NCBI RefSeq assembly: GCF_013267355.1
Contig: NZ_CP053985.1
Coordinates: forward strand, 4,092,001 to 4,156,000
Reading direction: 5' to 3'
Length of the DNA: 64,000 bases
Source of the DNA: Achromobacter pestifer
GTDB taxonomy: Bacteria; Pseudomonadota; Gammaproteobacteria; Burkholderiales; Burkholderiaceae_B
In this document: positions 57,054 to 64,000 of the stretch, in pieces
Numbering within the stretch: position 1 is the stretch's first letter
Layout: each line of letters begins with the position of its first letter
Translations under genes and position numbers: made by a program
Notes under the pieces: model-generated
What the model was told of the DNA's origin: nothing
Databases searched by the model: none
The model's input: the letters and a program-made list of their open reading frames with translations, nothing else

Positions 57054-59255
57054 TTAGAAGCGGGCCTGCAAGGTGAGCTCGACCGAGCGGGGGGCGCCCA
57101 GGTAGTACATGGTCGGCGTCGCGTTCGCGGCATAGACCTTGTCGGTCAGGTTGCGCACGCGCGCCGTCACGCTGAGGTTGCGGTTGATGCGGTGCGACAG
57201 CGCCGCGTCGAACACGGTGTAGGACGGCGTCCAGACGCTGTTGGCGGCGTCCGCGTACATGCGGCCGACGTAGCGCGCGGCCATGCTGGCGGTCCAGTCG
57301 GGCAGGAAGGCATAGTCCAGCCAGACGTTGGCCAGGCGGCGCGGGGTGTTGGTGGGCACGTTGCCATTGCGCGATACCGCCACGCCGCCCACGGATTGCG
57401 AGAAGTCGTCGTACTTGGGATCGACGAAGGCGACGTTGCCCTGCAGGGACAGTTGGGAGGTCAGTTGCAGGCCGCCGGCCAGTTCGATGCCGCGCGCCGA
57501 TTGCGCGCCCACGGGCACGCTGACGCCGGGGTTGTTCGGGTCCGAGGTCGCCATGTTCTTGCGCTTGATCTCGTAGAGCGCCACCGTGGCCGAACCGCGG
57601 CCGTCCCAAAAGTTGAACTTGCCGCCCACCTCGGCCTGCCGGCCGGTGGTGAGCTTGTCATTGTTCAGCACGTCGGCGAACGAGGCGGTGGCCAGGATGC
57701 CCGAGGGGGGATCGGCCGCCGTGGCGTACTGCGCGTACAGCGAGGCTTCCGGACTCAGCTCCCAGTTCACGCCCAGCCGTCCGGTCAGCGGCGAGTAGCT
57801 GCGCTGCGCGCTGGCGGGCGAGGCGGCGGTGACGGCGCGGCGGTTAGTCAGGTCCATGTCGATGAAGTCCTTGCGCAATGCCGATACGATGGCCACGCCC
57901 GGCAGTACCGTGGTGCGGTTTTCCATCGTCAGCGCCAGCGTGCGGATGCGGTTGTCGCGGTCGGCGACATGGCCGCGCTTCATGCCGGGAATGTCGTAGA
58001 AATCGCCGGGCGAGAAGTCGTAGGGATCGACCGCGTCGACCTGCGCGGGCAGGCTGGTGGGATAGCGCGTGATCTTGTTCTGGCTGACGTCCACGCCGAA
58101 GGACCAGTCGCTGGGCAGGCCGGCCAGGGTGGAACGGTACAGGCCTTCCACGCGGTTGCCGATCAGGCTTTGTTCGTGCCGTTGCAACAGCGCCCCGGAA
58201 CGCAGCACCAGGCTGTTGCCGGCATTCAGGCGGTAGTTTTCCAGGTTGCGGTAATCGCGTTCGGCGCGGTAGTAGTAGAGCGTGTTCTTGAAGGTCAGAT
58301 TGGAGCTCGCGCGCCATTCGGTCAGGGACCGCGCCCACAGCACCGACTGCTCGTACAGGCCGTCATTGACGTTGTAGTTCTTGAAGCGCGTGCCATCCAG
58401 GATGCGGCCCGTGCCTTGCACCACGCCGTTGGCGTCGGTTTTCAGGGGCGTGCCCCAGTAGGGGCGGTCGACCTGTTCGCGCTGGTATTCGAAGGCAAAG
58501 GTCTGGGTCACGTCCGCGCCCAGGTCGGACAGCAGCGAGGCAGCGATCTGGCTGGCGCGGGAATGGTTGCCGTCGACCCAGCCGTTGCTGGATCCCGTGT
58601 TGGCGTCGATGCGCAGATAGTGGCCGCGGCCGCCGGGTTCGCCCGCCAGTTGCTGGTTCAGGCCGACCGACGCCTGACGGCTGTCGAACGATCCCAGCCG
58701 CAGCTGGCCGTCGTAGAAGGTGTCGCGCTCGGGCAGCTTGGTGACGTAGTTGATGGCGCCGCCTACCGCGCCCGCGCCGAACAGGAAGGTGGAGGGGCCG
58801 CCTATCGCTTCGACCCGGTCGTAGATCCAGCTGTCCACCGGCCGCGCGGCGATGGAGTCGTACTGCACGGAAATGCCGTTGAACAGCTGCGAGACCTGGC
58901 CGCCGGAGAAACCGCGGTAGCTGACCGCGCCGGCATTGCCGGGCGGGGAAGCATTGTCCACGCCGGGGATGCCGCGCGCGATCTCCTGCGTGTTCAAGGA
59001 CCCGCGCGCCTCGATCTGTTCGCGCGAGATCACCGTGACGCTGGCGGGGGTTTCGCGCAGGGTCAGGCCCAGGCGGCTGCCGGTGCTGTCGCGCACGTTC
59101 AGGTCGATGGGGCCGTTCGGCGCGGGTTCTTCGGCGGCGGCGCCGTGCACGGTGGTGGGCGCCAGGGTGGGCACGGCGGGCTCGGTGGTCAGGGCCTGGG
59201 CGGAGCCGCTGGCGAGCGCGCCCAGCAGCAGGGTGTAGGTCGTGGTTTTCTTCAT
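57054..59255 (-). CDS. TonB-dependent receptor, ferric-siderophore type
   Basis: A 733-aa receptor. ATG 59255 gives a signal peptide (KKTTTYTLLLGALASGSAQA). The plug has LRETPASVTVISREQIEARG, YRGFSGGQVSQLFNGISVQY and EAIGGPSTFLFGAGAVGGAI, and the barrel ends SVELTLQARF. The plug form resembles FhuE/FpvA-like receptors without an STN domain. The open frame extends 120 codons upstream but in low-complexity, export-free sequence. Partners are the PepSY gene downstream and a DUF2946 gene 188 bp upstream. Ligand unknown; copper is an alternative because of DUF2946. Confidence 0.88.
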   Translation of the reverse strand: MKKTTTYTLLLGALASGSAQALTTEPAVPTLAPTTVHGAAAEEPAPNGPIDLNVRDSTGSRLGLTLRETPASVTVISREQIEARGSLNTQEIARGIPGVDNASPPGNAGAVSYRGFSGGQVSQLFNGISVQYDSIAARPVDSWIYDRVEAIGGPSTFLFGAGAVGGAINYVTKLPERDTFYDGQLRLGSFDSRQASVGLNQQLAGEPGGRGHYLRIDANTGSSNGWVDGNHSRASQIAASLLSDLGADVTQTFAFEYQREQVDRPYWGTPLKTDANGVVQGTGRILDGTRFKNYNVNDGLYEQSVLWARSLTEWRASSNLTFKNTLYYYRAERDYRNLENYRLNAGNSLVLRSGALLQRHEQSLIGNRVEGLYRSTLAGLPSDWSFGVDVSQNKITRYPTSLPAQVDAVDPYDFSPGDFYDIPGMKRGHVADRDNRIRTLALTMENRTTVLPGVAIVSALRKDFIDMDLTNRRAVTAASPASAQRSYSPLTGRLGVNWELSPEASLYAQYATAADPPSGILATASFADVLNNDKLTTGRQAEVGGKFNFWDGRGSATVALYEIKRKNMATSDPNNPGVSVPVGAQSARGIELAGGLQLTSQLSLQGNVAFVDPKYDDFSQSVGGVAVSRNGNVPTNTPRRLANVWLDYAFLPDWTASMAARYVGRMYADAANSVWTPSYTVFDAALSHRINRNLSVTARVRNLTDKVYAANATPTMYYLGAPRSVELTLQARF

Positions 59256-59443
59256 GTCTGGAACCGGTGGTCCGGCCCGCGCGCCCGGCGGCCCTCGCGG
59301 AAGCGGGCGGGGCTGGCCGGGACGCATGAGCCTGAATGACTGCACGCATCCGGACGCGCCGGGGGGGGCGCGGACGGAACGTGGCGGCGGGGTAACAGCT
59401 GTGGACGCAAACCGGCCGCCGTCAGGCGGCGGGACGCGCCGGC

Positions 59444-59857
59444 TCAGACCGTGGGCGGTGCGCGCGGCTGGGCCGCGCTCCAGGCATGAAGAGGATGCGC
59501 CGCAAGGAAGAACAGCGGCGGGTACGTGATGGCACGCCCAAGGGGGGCGGGCACGACGGGAACGGGCGCGGGCAGAATGCCCACGTCGGCGTTGGGGTTG
59601 CGGCAAAGCGGGCAATGATGGCTGTCGCCATGATCGTCGGCCTGGGTGCCGTCATTGCTGCCGCCCGGCACCTCCAGGGTCAAGGACGCTTGCCCCGCGC
59701 CTTCGCTGGTGCAGAAGTCGACGCTGATGCGATGGACGTTGTGGCTGGCCGGAGACAGGTTCAACGCATGCGCCAGCGACGGCGCCAACGACGCCCACAG
59801 GATCGCGACGAGCGCGATCCACACGGCGGGGCGGGTCAGGTAGGCAGCGGAGCACAT
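59444..59857 (-). CDS. DUF2946 protein
   Basis: A 137-aa exported or anchored protein (VWIALVAILWASLAPSLAHA). The family marks are ISVDFCTSEG and HCPLCRNPNADVG. Cysteines and His cluster in DDHGDSHHCPLCRNP, which could bind metal. It heads an apparent operon with the TonB receptor and the PepSY protein, and it is the second DUF2946 gene in this window. Function unknown. Confidence 0.78.
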   Translation of the reverse strand: MCSAAYLTRPAVWIALVAILWASLAPSLAHALNLSPASHNVHRISVDFCTSEGAGQASLTLEVPGGSNDGTQADDHGDSHHCPLCRNPNADVGILPAPVPVVPAPLGRAITYPPLFFLAAHPLHAWSAAQPRAPPTV

Positions 59858-59933
59858 GGCGCCCGATTATATCGGAGCAGATGGGGCTGCCGTCCAGAGG
59901 TTGGCGGCAAAAAAATGCCGCATCGAACCGGGT

Positions 59934-60632
59934 CTAGACCGACAGATGCCGCCGCACGTCCTCGCCGTCGATGGCGCCGCGGTCGCCGCGCGCCACCACT
60001 TCGCCGCGCGACAGCACCACGAACTGGTCCGCCAGCTCGCGGGCGAAGTCGAAGTACTGCTCGCACAGCAGGATGGCGATGTCGCCGCGCTGGCGCAGCA
60101 GGTGGATGACCCGGGCGATGTCCTTGATGATGGACGGCTGTATGCCTTCGGTGGGCTCGTCCAGGATGATGAGCTTGGGTTCGGCCACCAGGGCGCGGGC
60201 AATGGCCAGCTGTTGCTGCTGTCCGCCGGACAGATCGCCGCCGCGGCGCGACAGCATGGTCCGCAGCACCGGGAACAGTTCGTACACCTCGTCCTTGATG
60301 CGGCGGGCGCGCGCCGCGGGTTTGGCCGCCATGCCCATCAGGATGTTCTCTTCCACCGTCAGCCGGGCGAAAATGTCGCGGCCCTGCGGCACATAGGCCA
60401 TGCCGCGCGCGGCGCGCTGGTGCGGCGCCAGGCGAGTGACATCCGCGCCGTCGAAGGCGATGTCGCCGCGCGCCACCGGCAGCACGCCCATCACGCATTT
60501 GAGCAGGGTGGTCTTGCCCACGCCGTTGCGCCCCAGCAGTGCCAGGCATTCGCCCTGGCGCAGGGACAGCGACACGCCGCGCAGGGTGTGGCTGCCGCCG
60601 TAGTATTGGTCGATCGCGTTCACGTCCAGCAT
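59934..60632 (-). CDS. urtE: Urea ABC transporter ATPase UrtE
   Basis: A 232-aa LivF-type ATPase: Walker A GRNGVGKTTLL, signature LSGGQQQQLAIARAL, Walker B LIILDEPTEGIQPSII (the GIQPSII block marks UrtE) and switch region ILLCEQY. It powers urea uptake together with UrtD. It is the last gene of the cluster; a short A/T-rich-loop hairpin (about 59902-59920) lies after its stop but is not a standard terminator. Confidence 0.93.
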   Translation of the reverse strand: MLDVNAIDQYYGGSHTLRGVSLSLRQGECLALLGRNGVGKTTLLKCVMGVLPVARGDIAFDGADVTRLAPHQRAARGMAYVPQGRDIFARLTVEENILMGMAAKPAARARRIKDEVYELFPVLRTMLSRRGGDLSGGQQQQLAIARALVAEPKLIILDEPTEGIQPSIIKDIARVIHLLRQRGDIAILLCEQYFDFARELADQFVVLSRGEVVARGDRGAIDGEDVRRHLSV

Positions 60633-60633
60633 C

Positions 60634-61473
60634 TCAGCGCCCCAGATAGACTTCGATGACCCGCGGATCGGCCTGCACCTTGCTCATCGGCCCTTCGGCC
60701 AGCACCGAGCCTTCGTGCAGCACCGTGACCTTGCCGTCGCCCGCGATCTGGTTGACGAAGTCCATGTCATGCTCCACCACCATCAGCGAATGGCGTCCGC
60801 GCAATTCGTTGAGCAGCTCACCGGTGCGTTCGGTCTCGGCGTCGGTCATGCCGGCCACCGGCTCGTCGAGCAGCAGCAATTGCGGCTCCTGCATCAGCAG
60901 CATGCCGATCTCCAGCCACTGCTTCTGGCCGTGCGACAGCAGCCCGGCGGGCAGCGCCGCCTCGGGCCGCAGGCGGATCAGGTCCAGCGTCTCGCCGATC
61001 TTGTCGGCCTGTTCGCCGCTCAACCGGGCGAACAGCGTGGACCGCACGCGCTTGTCGGTCTTCATCGCCAGCTCCAGGTTTTCAAACACGCTGTGCTGCT
61101 CGAACACCGTGGGTCGCTGGAACTTGCGGCCGATGCCGGCATGCGCGATCTGCGCTTCGTTCAGCGTGGTGAGATCTATGCTCTGGCCGAAGTAGGCCGT
61201 GCCGGAGGTGGGTCGGGTCTTGCCGGTGATGACGTCCATCATCGTGGTCTTGCCCGCGCCGTTGGGGCCGATGATGCAGCGCAGTTCGCCCACGCCTATG
61301 TCCAGCGTCAGGTCGTTCAGGGCCTTGAAGCCGTCGAAGCTGACCGTGATGCCTTCCAGGTAGAGGATGGCGCCGTGGCTGGTGTCCAGGCCCTTGGGGC
61401 TGACGCGGCCGTAGCCGGCGTCGCCGCTGGGGCCGCCGTCGAGCGCGGTGGATTCGATGTGCGTGCTGCTCAT
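60634..61473 (-). CDS. urtD: Urea ABC transporter ATPase UrtD
   Basis: A 279-aa LivG-type ATPase: Walker A GPNGAGKTTMMDVITGKTRP, signature LSHGQKQWLEIGMLL (the form SHGQKQWLEI is typical of UrtD), Walker B LLLLDEPVAGMTDAE and switch VVEHDMDFV. An unusually long, glycine/serine-rich N-terminus of about 35 residues precedes the domain. It overlaps urtC by 4 bp, and urtE starts 1 bp after its stop. Confidence 0.94.
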   Translation of the reverse strand: MSSTHIESTALDGGPSGDAGYGRVSPKGLDTSHGAILYLEGITVSFDGFKALNDLTLDIGVGELRCIIGPNGAGKTTMMDVITGKTRPTSGTAYFGQSIDLTTLNEAQIAHAGIGRKFQRPTVFEQHSVFENLELAMKTDKRVRSTLFARLSGEQADKIGETLDLIRLRPEAALPAGLLSHGQKQWLEIGMLLMQEPQLLLLDEPVAGMTDAETERTGELLNELRGRHSLMVVEHDMDFVNQIAGDGKVTVLHEGSVLAEGPMSKVQADPRVIEVYLGR

Positions 61474-62597
61474 GCCTTGTTCCCCTGGATGCGGGCGGAG
61501 ATGCGGCGCGCCAGGCCGACGATGCCGGTGGGCAGGAACAGCGTCACCAGCACGAAGATGAGGCCCAGCGCGTACAGCCAGAACTCCGGCAGCACGCTGG
61601 TGAACCAGGTCTTCAGGCCGTTGACGGCGCCCGCGCCGATGATGGGGCCGACCAGCGTGCCGCGCCCGCCGGTGGCGACCCAGATCACCATTTCAATCGA
61701 GGTTTCGGTGGACATTTCGCTGGGGTTGATGATGCCGACCTGCGGCACGTAGAGCGCGCCGGCGATGCCGCAAAGCACCGCGGACAGCGTCCAGACGAAC
61801 AGCTTGAATCCCAGCGGGTCGTAGCCGATGAAGCGCAGGCGGCTTTCGGCATCGCGCACGGCGGTCAGCACGCGGCCCAGTTTGCTCTGCGTGACCGCGC
61901 GCGCCAGGACCAGCGCGCCCGCCAGCGCGGCCAGCGTGATCCAGTACAGCGCGGCGCGCGTGCCGGGCGCGGTGATGTCGAAGCCCAGGATGCGCTTGAA
62001 GTCGGTGAAGCCGTTGTTGCCGCCGAAGCCCGTGTCGTTGCGGAAGAACAGCAGCATCGCGGCGAAGGTCAGCGCCTGCGTGATGATGGAAAAGTACACG
62101 CCCTTGATGCGCGAGCGGAAGGCGAAGTAGCCGAACACGAAGGCCAGCGCGCCGGGCGCCAGCACGACCAGCAGCATGGCGTACCAGAAGTGCTCGGTAA
62201 AGGACCAGTACCAGGGGTAGCTCTTCCAGTCCAGGAACACCATGAAGTCGGGCAGGTCGCTCTGGTAGACGCCGTCGCGGCCGATGGCGCGCATCAGATA
62301 CATGCCGTGCGCATAGCCGCCCAGCGCGAAGAACAGGCCATGTCCCAGCGACAGGATGCCGGCATAGCCCCACACCAGGTCCAGCGCCAGCGCCGCCATG
62401 GCGTAGCACATGAACTTGCCCAGCAGCGCCACGGCATAGGCCGACACATGCAGCGCGTGGCCGGGCGGGAAAACCAGATTCAGCAGGGGCAGCAGCGCCA
62501 GGAGCGCCACGGCCGCAGCCAGGGCGGTCCACACCCGGCCAGAGAACAGCGGGCGGCGGGTCAGCAGATTCAGGTCAGTCAGCGCGTTCTGTTTCAT
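61470..62597 (-). CDS. urtC: Urea ABC transporter permease UrtC
   Basis: A 375-aa LivM-type permease with about nine helices. UrtC marks: DLVWGYAGILSLGHGLFFAL, FGGNNGFTDFKRILGFDI and IEMVIWVATGGRGTLVGPII. It forms the channel with UrtB. The start at 62597 overlaps the end of urtB by 4 bp. Confidence 0.94.
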   Translation of the reverse strand: MKQNALTDLNLLTRRPLFSGRVWTALAAAVALLALLPLLNLVFPPGHALHVSAYAVALLGKFMCYAMAALALDLVWGYAGILSLGHGLFFALGGYAHGMYLMRAIGRDGVYQSDLPDFMVFLDWKSYPWYWSFTEHFWYAMLLVVLAPGALAFVFGYFAFRSRIKGVYFSIITQALTFAAMLLFFRNDTGFGGNNGFTDFKRILGFDITAPGTRAALYWITLAALAGALVLARAVTQSKLGRVLTAVRDAESRLRFIGYDPLGFKLFVWTLSAVLCGIAGALYVPQVGIINPSEMSTETSIEMVIWVATGGRGTLVGPIIGAGAVNGLKTWFTSVLPEFWLYALGLIFVLVTLFLPTGIVGLARRISARIQGNKA

Positions 62598-64000
62598 TCG
62601 ACGCTCCGGCCGCGGGGGGCGAATAGGCCTTGCGGCCGCTTTTGGACGAACAGCACGATGAGCGCCAGGATGGTGATCTTGGCCATGACGGCTCCCGCGT
62701 AAGGTTCCAGGAATTTGTTGATGCCGCCCAGGCCGAGCGCCGCGATGACGGTGCCGGCCAGCTGGCCCACGCCGCCCAGCACCACCACCATGAACGAATC
62801 GACGATGTAGCCGCGGCCCAGGTCCGGGCCCACGTTGCCCAGCTGGGACAGCGCCACCCCCGCCAGTCCGGCGATGCCGGAGCCCAGGCCGAAGGCCAGC
62901 ATGTCGACGCGGCCGGTGGGCACGCCCACGCAGTCGGCCATGCGGCGGTTCTGCGTGATGGCGCGCACGAACAGGCCCAGGCGGGTATGGTTCAGCAGCG
63001 CCCAGACCAGGAACACCACGAAGAACGCGAAGCCGATGATGACCAGGCGGTTGTAGCTCAGCACCAGTCCGCCCAGCACCGTGACGCCACCGGACATCCA
63101 GCTGGGATTGCCCACCTCCACGTTCTGCGCGCCGAACAGCGTGCGCACGCCCTGCATCAGCATCAGGCTGATGCCCCAGGTCGCCAGCAGCGTTTCCAGC
63201 GGCCGGCCATAGAGCCAGCGTATGACGGTGCGCTCCAGCGCCATGCCGACCAGCGCGGTCACGGCAAAGGCCAGCGGCAACGCGGCCAGCACGTACCAGT
63301 CCAGCCAGTCCGGCAACCAGGCGCGGAACGCCGTCTGCACTACGTAGGTCACGTAGGCGCCGATCATCAGCAGCTCGCCGTGCGCCATGTTGATCACGCC
63401 CATCAGGCCGAAGGTGATGGCCAGGCCCAGCGCCGCCAGCAGCAGCACGCTGCCCAGGCTGATGCCGTAGAACAGGTTGCCGGCCCATTCGATGGTGGCC
63501 AGGTGTCGGTCGATTTGCTTGAGCGCCTGTTCGGCGGCTGCGCGCACGCCGGCATCCGGTTCGGCAGGGACGCCATCGCGATCCTGGACCAGCGCCGCCA
63601 AGGTGGGGCGGAATGCGGCGTTGCGGGTGCCGCCCAGCAGCTCCACCGCGTGGCGCCGTTTGGCGGGATCGCTGCTTTTCAATTCGAGATTGGCCTGCGC
63701 GATCAGCAACGCGTCGTGCACGGCCTCGTTCTTTTCCGCGGCCAAGGCCTTTTCCAGCATGGGCAGGCGCGCCGGGTCGCCGGTCTGTTGCAGGCGACGA
63801 GCCGCCGCCAGTCGCTCGGCGGGCTGTTCGGAGTACAGGCGCGAGCCGGCCAGCGCGGCCTCGATGGCGCGGCGCAGGCGGTTGTTGATGCCTATGGCGC
63901 CCGCGTCCGCGGGCAGCTCGGCGGCGGCGCCGGTGGCCGCGTCGGTGGCGCGCGCGCCGCCGTTGCCGATCAGCACGCGGCCATCATTGGCGGCATGGAG
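62594..64000 (-). CDS. urtB: Urea ABC transporter permease UrtB (partial, runs off the window)
   Basis: The visible C-terminal 468 or so residues of UrtB; the frame stays open to base 64000 with no start, so the N-terminus lies outside. The permease part (from about visible residue 165) shows AITFGLMGVINMAHGELLMI, GLFVRAITQNRRMADCVGVP and GVGQLAGTVIAALGLGGINK. Before it lies a helical HEAT-like stretch (LPMLEKALAAEKNEAVHDAL), the usual long N-terminal extension of UrtB. The binding-protein gene urtA would be expected just beyond the right edge. Confidence 0.93.
   Translation of the reverse strand, partial: LHAANDGRVLIGNGGARATDAATGAAAELPADAGAIGINNRLRRAIEAALAGSRLYSEQPAERLAAARRLQQTGDPARLPMLEKALAAEKNEAVHDALLIAQANLELKSSDPAKRRHAVELLGGTRNAAFRPTLAALVQDRDGVPAEPDAGVRAAAEQALKQIDRHLATIEWAGNLFYGISLGSVLLLAALGLAITFGLMGVINMAHGELLMIGAYVTYVVQTAFRAWLPDWLDWYVLAALPLAFAVTALVGMALERTVIRWLYGRPLETLLATWGISLMLMQGVRTLFGAQNVEVGNPSWMSGGVTVLGGLVLSYNRLVIIGFAFFVVFLVWALLNHTRLGLFVRAITQNRRMADCVGVPTGRVDMLAFGLGSGIAGLAGVALSQLGNVGPDLGRGYIVDSFMVVVLGGVGQLAGTVIAALGLGGINKFLEPYAGAVMAKITILALIVLFVQKRPQGLFAPRGRSVE

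Noticed and set aside
59902..59920. GCGGCA/TGCCGC hairpin with a T-rich loop after urtE
   Set aside because: The T-run is in the loop rather than after the stem, so it is not a standard intrinsic terminator.

Overview
The window is high-GC, densely coding chromosomal DNA from a member of the Alcaligenaceae (Burkholderiales), most like Achromobacter or Bordetella. This rests on two small DUF4148 secreted proteins, two Bug/TctC-type solute receptors, a complete hurIR-bhuRSTUV haem locus in the Bordetella order, a cyoABCD oxidase beside a RegAB/RoxRS pair, and urtBCDE. Genus-level placement is inference. I saw no tRNA, rRNA, CRISPR array, IS element or prophage. No stretch longer than about 300 bases lacks a gene.

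Layout. 0-9.6 kb: malic enzyme maeB, a small secreted protein, a DUF4148 repeat protein, slyX, a receptor that closely resembles E. coli PqqU/YncD (PQQ uptake), a NifQ-like protein behind a ModE-like operator, and a large exported ankyrin protein. 9.6-18 kb: a respiratory block on the minus strand (roxSR, then cyoABCD), with a leader holding three RoxR-like inverted repeats, an FNR-like box and a second pair of inverted repeats; then a second DUF4148 protein and a copper-delivery operon (DUF2946, Sco, PCuAC). 18-26.7 kb: an M23 lipoprotein, a Crp/FNR regulator and a divergent uptake locus (binding protein, FecCD permease, ATPase, two related proteins of unknown function, a TonB receptor and a possible FmdE-like protein) behind a Fur-like box. 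This is the best candidate here for an undescribed system.

26.7-40 kb: a cystine-type amino-acid ABC transporter, a Tat-exported P1 peptidase, a haemolysin-III protein, a kynurenine block (Lrp regulator, kynU, amino-acid permease), a VOC protein and its WYL regulator sharing one operator sequence, a Bug receptor plus esterase with a divergent LysR, a periplasmic 2H-phosphoesterase-like protein and a CopD-like membrane protein. 40-48.4 kb: haem-responsive sigma/anti-sigma pair, BhuR receptor, BhuS and the BhuTUV transporter.

48.4-64 kb: YajQ, a LysR regulator, an alkylation-repair pair (Ada-AlkA fusion and Ogt) divided by a 15-bp inverted repeat, a tartrate/D-malate dehydrogenase with its own Bug receptor, a PAP2 phosphatase, an ArsC-like reductase, a TonB receptor with PepSY and DUF2946 partners, and the urea transporter genes urtEDCB, of which urtB runs off the right edge.

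Common themes are metal and cofactor handling (haem, iron, copper, molybdenum, PQQ) and aerobic respiration control. Functional calls come from reading motifs and family resemblance; no database search was run.
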